Origin: JACKBC01 sp041391125
GTDB taxonomy: Bacteria; Chloroflexota; Anaerolineae; Caldilineales; Caldilineaceae
Reading direction: 5' to 3'
Assembly (NCBI GenBank): GCA_041391125.1
Contig: JAWKON010000037.1
Coordinates: forward strand, 1-64,000
Length of the DNA: 64,000 nt
Of the stretch, positions 55,320 through 64,000 are shown one piece after another. The notes beneath the pieces are model-generated. The model ran no database searches. It worked only from the letters and a program-made list of their open reading frames with translations, and had not been told where the DNA came from. A program made the translations under genes and the position numbers. How positions within the stretch are numbered: position 1 is the first letter of the stretch; each line of letters begins with the position of its first letter.

Positions 55320-58088
55320 ATGCACCCCTGGCGCCGCGCGCTCTACGCGCTGCTCCTCCTCAGCGCCCTGCTGCTGCCGAGGATTTTACAACTGGATCAC
55401 TTTGTGACGCCGGATGAGAAGCGGTGGATGACGCGCGCCGGCAATTTTGCGCATGGGCTGGTGCAGGGCGAGTTTGCAAACACGTTTCAAAAAGGCCATC
55501 CGGGCGTGACCACCATGTGGATTGGCGCGCTGGGCTATGCGTTTGCCTTTCCCGAATTTCCGTATGTGACGCCCGGCCAGCTTGGCACCACCGATACGTC
55601 GCCCGAGGACTTTTTCGCCACGCAGGGCAAAGATCCGCTGCAAGTGTTGGCGGCGGGCCGCACGGTAGCGGTGCTGGTCAACGTGCTGGTGATTGGGCTG
55701 GCGCTGGCTTTGGCGGCACGCTTTTTACGCTTTCCGTATATTGGCATCGGGCTGCTGCTGGTGGCGCTGGACCCGTTTCACATGGCGCATGCGCGCCTGC
55801 TGCACACCGATGCGCTGCTGGCCAGTTTTGCTTTTTTGACAGTGGTCGCCTATCTCTGCGCAACGCGGTCCGCCCGCCCAAACCGACTGCTCATTTTATC
55901 GGGCATGGCCGCCGGGCTGACCTGGCTGACCAAGACGCCGGGGCTCTTTTTGGTCCCGTTTGTGGGGCTGCTGCAATTGGTGCATTTTGGGCGGGTGTGG
56001 CGCACGCAACAGTGGGACAGAATGCATGCGCCGCACGCTGATGTCGTGAAACCGACCCGCTATGGTTTCGATACGCCCCACACTGCCGGGGCTACTCAAC
56101 CGCCGCTCGCATTGCCGACAAAGTATCAGCCGTTGGTACACACCGTGTGGGGCGAATTGGTGCGGCCGCTGCTGATCTGGTTTGGCGTGGCGGTGATCAC
56201 CTATGTGGCGTGCTGGCCGGCCATGTGGGTGGCGCCGCTGCAAACGCTGGGCAACGTTTTTTCGCTGTCGCAGGAATACGCAGAAGAAGGCCACTCCAGC
56301 TCCATGTACTTTATGGGCCAGTTGCGCTGGGGCGATCCGGGGTTTAGCTTTTATCCGATCAGCTATTTGTGGCGCACAACGCCGGTGGTGTTGGTGGGGC
56401 TGGTGCTGGCAGTGGGATTTATGAGTTACGGTTTACGATTTACGATGCTTCGACCGCGCTCAGCACAGGTTTACGATGCGTGGTTGACGAACAGGTCTCG
56501 TCACGACCCCCTACTCCCTACTCCCTACTCCCTACTCCCTACTCCCTACTCCCTACTCCCTACTCCCCACTCCCTACTCCCTACTCCCCACTCCCTACTC
56601 CCTAGTCTGCTCGGTTTTGCGCTGCTCTATCTGCTGCTGATGAATCTGGGCGCCCAAGAAGTTTGATCGCTATTTGCTGCCGATTTATATGCCGCTGGAT
56701 CTAGCGGCGGGTATTGGATGGGGGATGGCGTTGGATTGGCTGCGGCGGCGCGTTTTGCCTGTTTCGCAACAATGGGCGGCGATTGGTATGGCCGGGCTGG
56801 TGGTGCTGGGGCAGGCGGGGCTGGCGTTGCCCACTTTTCCCTACTATTTGACTTATTATAACCCGCTGCTGATGCGTACGCGCGACGTGACCAATGACAT
56901 GCTGATCGGCTGGGGCGAGGGGCTGGATGCGGCGGCCCGTTATCTGGCGCAGCAACCCGACGTGCGCCAAACGACAACGGCGGCCTGGTATGGCTTTGGC
57001 CCTTTAGCTGGTTTTATCCGGGCATTCCGGTTTCGCTTTCGGACGATTTTCAGGCTGATTATCTGGTCTTTTATCAAAATGAAGTGCAGCGCGAGCTGCC
57101 GGCGCGCCAGCTTTTGCTCAACTATTTGCGCCGGCCGCCGGAACAGACGGTGACGCTCAACGGCATTGAGTACGCCTGGATCTATCCGGTGACTGAGCAG
57201 ACGCTGCCCGATTATGTGGTCGAGTGGGACGGCCAGATTCGGCTGACGGCCTATGCCGCACCCACGGGCGAGCTGGCGCCGGGGCAGCCGGTGGAGCTGA
57301 CGCTCTATTTGGAGAACCGAGCGCCCATTGCGCAAAATTTGAACATGTTGCTGCGCGTGGTCAATCAGGCCGGCGCGGAGCTATTTCGGGCGGACCGCTG
57401 GCCGTTTGGCTCGGCCACCTCCACCTGGCCGGTGGGCGAGCGCTGGATTGACCGCGTCGAGTTTGTGATTCCGCTCGATGTGGCGCCCGATCTCTATCGC
57501 ATTGAACTGAGCTTTTATGACCCGCAGACGCTAGAGCGGCTGCCCATGCGGGCGGTGGCCAGCGGTGAATCCGTGGGCGACCCGCTGATCATAGATTATT
57601 TGGCCATAGATGTGATCGATGCAGGAGCGCGTCTACAGCCGCTGGCCAAGCCCATCAATTTTGGCGATCAGATGTTGCTCCAGCGCTGGCAGCTTTCCGA
57701 CAGCCAGGGGGCGGCCATCGATCCGGCGGCACAATCATTTCAACCGGGGCAAATATTAACAATCGACGCGCTATGGCAGGCGCGCGCCATGATGGACGCC
57801 AACTTTACTGGCTTTGTACACATGGTGGACGCGGGCGGCCAGCTTGTAGCCCAGGATGATCACCCGCCCATGCACGGCTTTTTGCCCACGCGCATGTGGT
57901 TTCCACGCCAACCCGTATCGGATCGATACGAAGTGATGCTGCCTGCCGACTTGCCGGATGGAACCTATCAACTCTATATGGGGCTATATGAGCCAGAGTC
58001 AGGAAAGCGGCTGCAAATCCGCGAAGCTGGTGCGGAGCAGGGCGATGCACTGCCCGTGCAACAAATACAGATTTCGCCAAATCCTTAA
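55320..58088 (+). CDS. GT-C membrane glycosyltransferase D (two frameshifts), about 920 residues
   Basis: Starts at ATG 55320. The acidic pair is in DHFVTPDEKRWMTRAGNF (near residue 30); DPFHMAHARLLHTDALLASFAF and CWPAMWVAPLQTLGNVFSL are conserved with gene C. The frame is intact to about 56650, where GGCGCCCAAG has one extra C, then intact to about 57000 and then from about 57010 to 58088. The soluble end holds YAWIYPVTEQTLPDYVVEW, QPVELTLYLENRAPIAQNLN and the module QPLAKPINFGDQMLLQRW to LYMGLYEPESGKRL. Two repeat insertions (56.05 and 56.51 kb) are read in frame. Confidence 0.85.
56050..56118 (+). repeat. REP core in frame inside glycosyltransferase gene D
   Basis: GGTTTCGATACG-(CCCC ACACTGCC GGGG)-CTACTCAACC, encoding TRYGFDTPHTAGATQPPLA. 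It lies in the loop between two membrane helices. Confidence 0.85.
56508..56606 (+). repeat. In-frame run of the heptamer CTACTCC / CCACTCC in gene D
   Basis: About 13 copies of a 7-base unit. Three units make 21 bases, so the same heptapeptide frame (PTPYSLL / PTPHSLL) repeats and the reading frame stays open. It is preceded by a TTTACGATTTACGATG direct repeat (56432-56446). Confidence 0.9.
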
Positions 58089-58202
58089 GTTAGGTGTATA
58101 CTTCGCCAGTAAACATGACTGCAAATCCTCCGCACTAGGCATCGAATTTAGTTCTACTAATTTGCGGTTGTGCGAAATTGCCATGACTACACTGAAAAAC
58201 CT

Positions 58203-58284
58203 TTGATCAACAGATTTAAGAATTGCACAGATTATGTTGTCCCCAGGGGGGAGAATCTACATAATCGATGAAATCTGTTGATCA
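58203..58284. terminator. Palindrome with TGATCAACAGATTT arms
   Basis: TGATCAACAGATTT (58203-58216) is perfectly inverted at 58271-58284. It lies in the 300-base gap between gene D and the DUF4185 gene; the rest of the gap holds no gene. The half-site AATCTGTTGATC recurs at 49.94 kb. Confidence 0.7.
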
Positions 58285-58385
58285 TATATTTTTACATCCA
58301 TAGGTTGATCCAATTTTACCTTCCAATGATCCGATTTTGATGCTAGTCCACCCATTGGCATCTGTTTGGCGCGGAGTCTTATAGA

Positions 58386-60773
58386 ATGGCCAAAAGTCAT
58401 TATTTTCTCTTTTCTCTTCTTCTGAGCGGGCTGCTCGCTCTCGTGTACTTTGTGCGACCACTATCCGGTATCGAAAACGAGGCCAAGCCACCCGCTGTTG
58501 TGCTGCCCGTCGAGCAATCATCCGCCATCATTGCCGAAAACGTGCATTCCCTCGCCCCGTTGACCTCCAATTCCGAAAGTCCCATCATTGCCAGCCTGAC
58601 CTGGGAGCCTGCCGAACAGGTGATTCGCCTGGGCCAGGATAGTGATAATTATCCGCTAACCTGGGCCGCCGATGGTCATCTTTACACGGCCTATGGCGAT
58701 GGGCATGGCTTCGATCCGCCCGTCGAGAAAAAGTTGAGCATGGGCTTTGCGCGTATTGAGGGCTCACCGCCCAACATCAGCGCCTTTAATATCCGATCTG
58801 CGAATGAAGTCGTCGGGGAAGGGCGCAAATTCATGAAATCTGCGGGCCTGCTGGCGATTGACGGCATTATCTATATGTGGGTGCGCAATTTGGACGACGT
58901 GGGCAACTATTGTCGCCTGGCCTGGAGCGAGGACAATATGGTCACCTGGTCCTATAGTTCCTGGCTGTTTGAGCAATTTGGCTTTTGCACGTTTATTAAT
59001 TACGGGCAAAACTATGCCGGCGCGCTTGACGATTATGTCTATATGGTGTCACATGACCACCCAAGCGCCTATAAGACGGCCGAACGTTTTGTTTTGGCGC
59101 GCGTCCACCGCAGCCAAATTCGTGACCGCAATGCGTATGAATTTTTCAAGCGCGTTGAATCGGACGGCACGCCGCAGTGGTCCACCAATGTGCTGGCGCG
59201 CGGCAGCATTCTAAACAGCCCGGGGGCGCAAGCACGCCGCGGGGCCATTACCTACAACGCCGCCATTGGGCGCTATATTTGGTGGCAAGGCATTCCGAAT
59301 ACAGAGGACGTGCGCTTTTCCGGCGGGATTCGCATTTACGATGCTGCCGAGCCGTGGGGACCGTGGTCTTTAGTTTATAATGCATCGCTTTGGGACATTG
59401 GACCAGGCGATCTGGGCAATTTCCCGTCCAAATGGATCAGCAATGATGGTCTGACTATGTATCTGGCCTTTTCGGGCGACGATAAATTTTCGGTGCGCAA
59501 AGCGACGCTGGCGCTCTATGCAACGCCCACGCCTTCCGCCACCAGCACGCCGGTGAACACCCCTACCCCCACCAACACGGCCACTTCGACCAATACGCCG
59601 ACGCCATCCAATACGCCCACATCGACATCGACAACCACGTCGACGCCCACCGGCACGGCCACATCCACCACCACCGTCACGTCTACACCCACCGAGACGC
59701 GTACGCCCACGGTGACGCCTACCGAAACCAGCACGTTGACCGCGGCCGAATTATTGACCCCGCGTCCAACAAGCACGCCCACCTTTACGCCCACACCCAC
59801 CGAAACCTCCACCCCCAGCGTGACGCCCACGCCGACGCAATTTGTGGTTTCCAGCTATGACACTGACAACGACGGCATCTTTGATTATTATGAAGATTAC
59901 GATGCCGATGGCAATCTGAATAATGACGATACAGATAGCGATGGAATCCCCAATTTTAAGGATAACGACGACGACGAAGATCGATTTCCGACCATTGAGG
60001 AGAAGGCCGATCCCAATATTAATGGCAGCCCGGAGGATGCCACGGATACAGATCAGGACGGCATACCCGATTTCCTCGATAACGATGATGATGGTGATGG
60101 CGCCCCAAGTTCGCAGGAAGGGCTTAGAGATCTCAACAATAATGGCATTCCCGACTATTTGGATCCCCAAGTGGCGGACGCAGACTTTTTGCCCATCTCT
60201 ATGTATACTGAAGCAACGGCCACGCCCACCGCTCCGCCGACCTCTTCATTGGAGATCGTGGAAATTCCGATTCGCCAATACACAGACGATGCTGAAGAGC
60301 AATTAGGCGGCGCCGTAACGCTAAAAGATCCCGAGATCGAATTGGGCGCCGAACGTGTGCCGCAACATGCCGGCTTCCGCTTCCAGGGGCTGGAGCTGCC
60401 GCCCGGCGCCACCATTGTCAACGCCTATATCCGCTTTACGGCCGACGATTTTGCCTATGAGCCTGCCCATTTCACAATCTATGGCGAGGCCGTGGCGAAT
60501 CCCGAACGCTTTAAAGAAGCGAAGTTGAATATTTCCCGGCGCCCCTCCACCAACGCCGTGGTGGACTGGCCCAATCTGTCGGACTGGGCCAAAAAGGAAA
60601 AGTATCTGACGCCCGATCTAGCGCCAATTGTCCAGGAGATCGTAAATCTGCCGGACTGGGAGTCGGGCAACTCGATGGCCTTTATTATTACTGGCGAAGG
60701 CACGCGTATTGTCAAAGCCTATGATTTAGACGTCGATTATGTAGCCGTGCTGCACATTGAATACCTGCCATAG
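58386..60773 (+). CDS. Secreted DUF4185-like beta-propeller protein with Thr/Pro linker, calcium repeats and C-terminal beta domain
   Basis: A 795-residue exported protein. The N-terminal membrane/signal segment is FLFSLLLSGLLALVYFV. Residues about 65-375 resemble DUF4185 (YPLTWAADGHLYTAYGDG, SAGLLAIDGIIYMWVRN, GQNYAGALDDYVYMVSHDHPSAYKTAERFVLARV, YLAFSGDD), a group linked to glycan-active hydrolases. A Thr/Pro/Ser linker (about 378-485) follows, then thrombospondin-3-like calcium repeats (DTDNDGIFDYYED, DTDQDGIPDFLDNDDDGDG), and a final beta-domain (IEIPIRQYTDDAEE...FRFQGLELPPGATIVNAYIRF). It is likely a surface protein. It is intact while both flanking genes are broken. Confidence 0.85.
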   Translation: MAKSHYFLFSLLLSGLLALVYFVRPLSGIENEAKPPAVVLPVEQSSAIIAENVHSLAPLTSNSESPIIASLTWEPAEQVIRLGQDSDNYPLTWAADGHLYTAYGDGHGFDPPVEKKLSMGFARIEGSPPNISAFNIRSANEVVGEGRKFMKSAGLLAIDGIIYMWVRNLDDVGNYCRLAWSEDNMVTWSYSSWLFEQFGFCTFINYGQNYAGALDDYVYMVSHDHPSAYKTAERFVLARVHRSQIRDRNAYEFFKRVESDGTPQWSTNVLARGSILNSPGAQARRGAITYNAAIGRYIWWQGIPNTEDVRFSGGIRIYDAAEPWGPWSLVYNASLWDIGPGDLGNFPSKWISNDGLTMYLAFSGDDKFSVRKATLALYATPTPSATSTPVNTPTPTNTATSTNTPTPSNTPTSTSTTTSTPTGTATSTTTVTSTPTETRTPTVTPTETSTLTAAELLTPRPTSTPTFTPTPTETSTPSVTPTPTQFVVSSYDTDNDGIFDYYEDYDADGNLNNDDTDSDGIPNFKDNDDDEDRFPTIEEKADPNINGSPEDATDTDQDGIPDFLDNDDDGDGAPSSQEGLRDLNNNGIPDYLDPQVADADFLPISMYTEATATPTAPPTSSLEIVEIPIRQYTDDAEEQLGGAVTLKDPEIELGAERVPQHAGFRFQGLELPPGATIVNAYIRFTADDFAYEPAHFTIYGEAVANPERFKEAKLNISRRPSTNAVVDWPNLSDWAKKEKYLTPDLAPIVQEIVNLPDWESGNSMAFIITGEGTRIVKAYDLDVDYVAVLHIEYLP

Positions 60774-60777
60774 GGCA

Positions 60778-61000
60778 GCGTGGCCTCTCCCAGATGGGGC
60801 GCTAAAGCGCAACATCTATCTCTCTCCACCTTGTGGAGAGGGGCGCGGCGCACCCGCAGGGTGCAAAGTAGGGAGAGGCCATGCACCCCATTCATTCAGT
60901 CGACCCACCATGCACCCGATCCCATTTCACCTTGTCATCTTGTCATCCTGTCATCCTGTCATCCTGTCCCCCTGCCCCCGTTCCCCATAAGCGGCATCAG
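60778..61000. repeat. Inverted CTCTCCC hairpin and TGTCATCC short repeat
   Basis: GGCCTCTCCC (60780s) faces GGGAGAGGCC (60873-60882) around smaller hairpins. Then four copies of TGTCATC(C/T) (60934-60967) lead to the next gene. No gene is seen. Confidence 0.75.
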
Positions 61001-61510
61001 CCAGCCCCATGTCTAGTCGCACCCGCGGCAGCCTGCTCTGCATCCTGCTTCTGGCCGCTGCCCTGCGCTGGATCCCGCTGGATCTGGTCCCCTATTCATA
61101 CGACGAAGCGCACATCACCGGCATGGCGCAAGGCGTGGCCGCCCTCAGCGGCTACCTTCCGCTGCTGAGCGGCGGCACTACGCTGGGGATTCAGCGCTCG
61201 GCGCTGGACGTTTATCTGCTGGCCTTACCGCTAATCTTGACCGGTGGGCGTGTTGAAGGGGCGGTTTGGGGCGTGGGCGCCCTGGGCATTCTGGCCGTGG
61301 CGCTGACCTATGCACTGGGGCGGCAAGTGGGCGGCAAGCAGCGCGGTGAGCTGGTGGGGCTGCTGGCCAGCCTCTACATGGCGGCCAACCCCTGGCTCGT
61401 CTTCTATGACCGCAAGCTGTGGGCGCATATTCAAGTGCTCTTCAGCGTTACGCCCCTGTGGCTGGCCTGGCGGGCAGTCGTTCCAACGGACGAGGAAAGC
61501 TCGACCAATC

Positions 61511-61534
61511 GTAGGGCGGGTTGGGAAACCCGCC
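61511..61534. repeat. GTAGG-type palindrome inside gene E (first)
   Basis: GTAGGGCGGGTTGGGAAACC and CGCC: arms GGCGGGTT/AACCCGCC after the GTAG start. Confidence 0.6.
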
Positions 61535-62001
61535 AACCGGCCCCACAGACCGCCAATCTCTTCCAACCAAACCAAACAGGCCGGCGCTGCCTTCTGGTTC
61601 CCCATCGCAGCGCCTCCAATTGTTGAGCCACGTGCTGGGCCTGGTGCAAATTCTAAGCTGGCTGGCAGCCCTGCTGATTGCCCCGCGCCGCTGGCCGGCG
61701 GGCGCTGCTGCTGGGCGCGGTCGTTGCGCTGCTGCTGTTGCTGCCCTATGGCTGGGCGCTCTGGCAGCAGATGCCACCCGATGCTCCCGCACGCATCGGC
61801 CAGATCGGCGATCAGCTCAACGCGCCAACTGCGTCGTGGCAAAAACTCATCGATCCGGCCGAATGGCTGCTGGCCCGCCAACTGGTCACCGGCGGCGGCA
61901 TCTCCAGCATTGTGGGGCGCATGGAAACCGCAGCGCTCTGGTGGCAGCTCAACCGCACGCTGATCTCGCCGCTTCTATTGCTGTTGGTCGGCGTGGGCAT
62001 T

Positions 62002-62025
62002 GTAGGACAAGCTTTTCAGCTTGTC
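62002..62025. repeat. GTAGG-type palindrome inside gene E (second)
   Basis: GTAGGACAAGCTTTTCAGCT then TGTC: arms GACAAGCT/AGCTTGTC. It is read in frame as GIVGQAFQLVTL between two membrane helices. Confidence 0.6.
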
Positions 62026-63059
62026 ACCCTCAGAAAAAATGTAGGAGCCCGCCTGCTCTGGCCTGGGGCATCGGCCCTCTGCTTTTGGGGCTTCAACCAA
62101 CCGAACTCTATCTGCAATATTGGACGGTGCTGCTGCCGCTGCCGGCGCTATTTTTCGCCCTGGGGGTCACAACCGCGCCTGATGTACTGGCGCGCTGGGT
62201 ACAAATCAACTGGCTGCACGCTGGCGGGTCTAGTTGCGGCAACTGTGATGCTCGTCTGGGTGGGCAGCTATTTAGACGTGCAATCGATTGTGGCGCGCAG
62301 GGCAAGCGGCGTCACACTGCGCGGCTGGCAGCAAGCGCTGAGCGTGGCGCGCGACAAGCCGCCGCGGATCAAACGCAGGAGGTGCGTGGCCGTCCACGGC
62401 GTCGATCCGGGCTATGAGAGCGAGCCAGCCGTGGTGGCCACGCTGCTGGGCAGCCCGCCCTTTGCGCGCTTTGTGGCCCCTCGGCGCCGCCAGCTTTGCT
62501 CTTTTCCTACGACCGGCCCAGCCTCTACTTTTGGACCATCGACGCGCGCCGACCGAAGCCCAACTGCAACAGTGGGGCCAGCTCATCGCCACCCAACCGC
62601 TTGCCGACCGCGGTGCGGCGCGGCTCTATCGCATTCCGCCCTTTGTCGATCTAAAGTTTGACTACACGCAACTCGACCCCACGCCTACCTTTGATGCGGG
62701 CATGACGCTGCTCGGCTACCATTTCCCCGCCGACGCCAAAGCCGATCAAGCGCTGCAAGTCACGCTGATCTGGCGCGTGCTAGAGCCGCCCTGGGAAGTA
62801 CGTCAGCGCGACTTTACGGCCTTCAACCACATCCTCAACGCCCAGGGCGACATGGCTGGCCAGGTCGATGGCCTGGCCACACTCAGCCGCGACTGGTGGC
62901 CGGGCGACGTGCTGATTCAACCATACGAGATAACGCTGCCCGCCGGGGAATACACCTGGCGCGTGGGGCTTTATAGCCGCGTGGATGGCGGGCGTTCTGG
63001 TTTGTTGGGGGGTGGGGATGCAGTGGATTTGGCGGGATTAGTGGTGAAGTGAGGAGGAT

Positions 63060-63503
63060 ATGGACATCACTGGATATAGTGTTCACGTAAGGAAACGTGT
63101 GTCATTTCTAAAGGCAATGATGGATCATTTTTGTGGAAGTGCGCTCATTTCATTCGAAGGAGATCTGTCAGCAATCGATATTCAAAATATACCCAATACA
63201 TCTACTCAACCAACCGGCGACTTGCGTAGAAACACCTTCGATCCGCAAAGAGACTTCATCGTTCTGCCCTTAGAGGCACATACAATAGACATAATTAGAA
63301 ATGACATTCTGCACCGAATTGGGCTTTCAAGACGAGTTGATCACATCTTAATTGCACAAGATGGAAAGCTGGTTGTAGGAATCTATGATCGTTTTGATGA
63401 AGGTAGTGTTTGGGTAAGCCCTCAAACTTCCCGTTCATTTCTGGATTCCCTTGCTGAGCAAGACATCATCAATTCATATACGTTCCTCACCTATTCTGAA
63501 TGA
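63060..63503 (+). CDS. Hypothetical protein, coupled to gene E
   Basis: A 147-residue soluble protein starting at ATG 63060, with GAGGAGGAT immediately before it and only 7 bases after the stop of gene E. A central region (RDFIVLPLEAHTIDIIRNDILHRIGLSRRVDHILIAQDGKLVVGIYDRFDEGSVWVSPQT) is mixed alpha-beta. No family recognised. Its base composition (lower GC) differs from its neighbours. It ends before a terminator. Confidence 0.65.
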   Translation: MDITGYSVHVRKRVSFLKAMMDHFCGSALISFEGDLSAIDIQNIPNTSTQPTGDLRRNTFDPQRDFIVLPLEAHTIDIIRNDILHRIGLSRRVDHILIAQDGKLVVGIYDRFDEGSVWVSPQTSRSFLDSLAEQDIINSYTFLTYSE

Positions 63504-63546
63504 CGTTCGCTGGTATATGCGTGCGGAAATGGGTCTATACGAAAAA

Positions 63547-63568
63547 GAGCCGCCCACGCGGGCGGCTC
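63547..63568. terminator. Terminator hairpin
   Basis: GAGCCGCCC (63547-63555) and GGGCGGCTC (63560-63568), loop ACGC. On the minus strand it is followed by a short T-run, so it fits the end of the minus-strand gene at the right edge, and it also faces the plus-strand gene. Confidence 0.75.
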
Positions 63569-63580
63569 GCTTGTCAACGG

Positions 63581-64000
63581 TCAATCTAGTGGCTTGATGA
63601 GCTGCACCTCAATAATTTTTTGCGCAAAATCACGGGCAAAGGATACTAAATGTCCTTCAATAACCGCCCTCTGGAGACCAGGCTCAATCTCACTTTCTGC
63701 AGGGGCAGCAGTATCGTCCAGCGCCTCCCGCGCAAAGAAGAGTGCCGCTACAAGCTGACCATTATCCAGCAGTTAGTTGGACGCTTCCAAGCTATAGAGC
63801 GTTTCCCATGACGACTCCACGAGCGGCCATCCTTTCGCGCATTTCGGCCCCCGTTACAACTCGAGTGGGGTCTGCTTTGAATTTTTCCATGATCTCAATA
63901 GACTCGATTATGAATTCCAACAGAAAGATGCCGCGCTGAGGCTCTGACTCGCGGGCGCATATATTTTGCCAAAGGTTATCAAGCCTGCTTTTCTCTATTT
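63581..64000 (-). pseudogene. Partial unknown protein running off the right edge, disrupted
   Basis: On the minus strand a frame enters from beyond 64000 and reads RLDNLWQNICARESEPQRG...FIIESIEIMEKFKADPTRV, then VTGAEMRERMAARGVVMGNAL up to a stop at 63792-63794. One frame over, YSLEASN follows, a TAA, and then LLDNGQLVAALFFAREALDD to VIEGHLVSFARDFAQKIIEVQL and the stop at 63581-63583. The parts look like one protein with one indel and one in-frame stop, or two adjacent short genes. The family is not recognised. The sequence is incomplete here. Confidence 0.45.

Larger units (their letters stand above)
61009..63052 (+). pseudogene. GT-C membrane glycosyltransferase E with C-terminal beta module, frameshifted
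   Basis: Starts at ATG 61009. LVPYSYDEAHITGMAQGVAAL is the acidic loop motif; LASLYMAANPWLVFYDRKLWAHIQVLFSVTPLWLAW follows as in undecaprenyl-phosphate-dependent GT39 enzymes. The frame breaks near 61490-61620 (after WRAVVPTDEES), 61690, 62095, 62220 and 62480. The pieces include IDPAEWLLARQLVTGGGISSIVGRMETAALWW and TELYLQYWTVLLPLPALFFALGV. The end is the shared module MTLLGYHFPADAKADQALQVTLIWRVLE to WRVGLYSRVDGG. The palindrome-type repeats at 61511 and 62002 sit inside the coding region. Confidence 0.8.

Noticed and set aside
63742..63939. Plus-strand frame of 65 codons at the right edge
   Set aside because: Antisense to the disrupted minus-strand gene that runs off the window.

Overview
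The window looks like a piece of a Chloroflexota genome (Anaerolineae/Caldilineae type), probably a metagenome or long-read assembly. This is inferred from gene content, not from a marker gene: a MalT-type LuxR regulator, a paralogous set of very large GT-C membrane glycosyltransferases, a formylglycine-enzyme-like/SIR2/STAND-WD40 operon, HicAB, Uma2, and a great many intergenic palindromes. No rRNA, tRNA, CRISPR array or replication origin was seen.

Layout. 0-13.7 kb is mostly metabolic: a class III aminotransferase, a DapA-family lyase, a broken fatty-acid desaturase, a 7-unit tandem repeat, a ThDP enzyme, a YhcH/NanQ-like protein, a HicAB module with its operator, a type I sulfatase, a two-domain CMD/AhpD protein, a thioredoxin-Rdx fusion and a Gfo/Idh/MocA oxidoreductase. 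13.8-24 kb holds small regulators and enzymes (ArsR, SRPBCC and DUF899 sharing one operator sequence; a kinase-like ATPase; HEAT, MOSC and MalT proteins; ICMT-like, DUF2306 and SAM methyltransferase proteins). It also holds the densest set of mobile palindromic elements, two of them with clear 10-bp target duplications, and an orphan Cys-rich small peptide with its own terminator. 24.3-32.2 kb is a three-gene, translationally coupled operon (FGE-like, SIR2-like, STAND NTPase with a WD40 array, TPR and PPC-like end), which reads as a conflict or defence system. 32.3-34.4 kb is an ArsR plus a flavin oxidoreductase with a Cys-Cys-rich tail. 34.6-39.8 kb is a copper-type cluster (CopC, CopC-CopD fusion, His-rich secreted proteins). 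42.4-63.1 kb is a cluster of seven large membrane glycosyltransferase genes sharing a C-terminal beta-rich module, with one secreted DUF4185/calcium-repeat protein between them.

Two properties cut across the window. First, many genes are interrupted by single-base indels, often in homopolymer runs and often in repetitive genes, so uncorrected long-read errors are at least as likely as true pseudogenes. Frameshifted genes are given as one feature and the breaks are described. Second, several unrelated families of palindromes and 7- or 10-base short tandem repeats fill the gaps, end genes, and in the glycosyltransferases sit in frame inside coding sequence.
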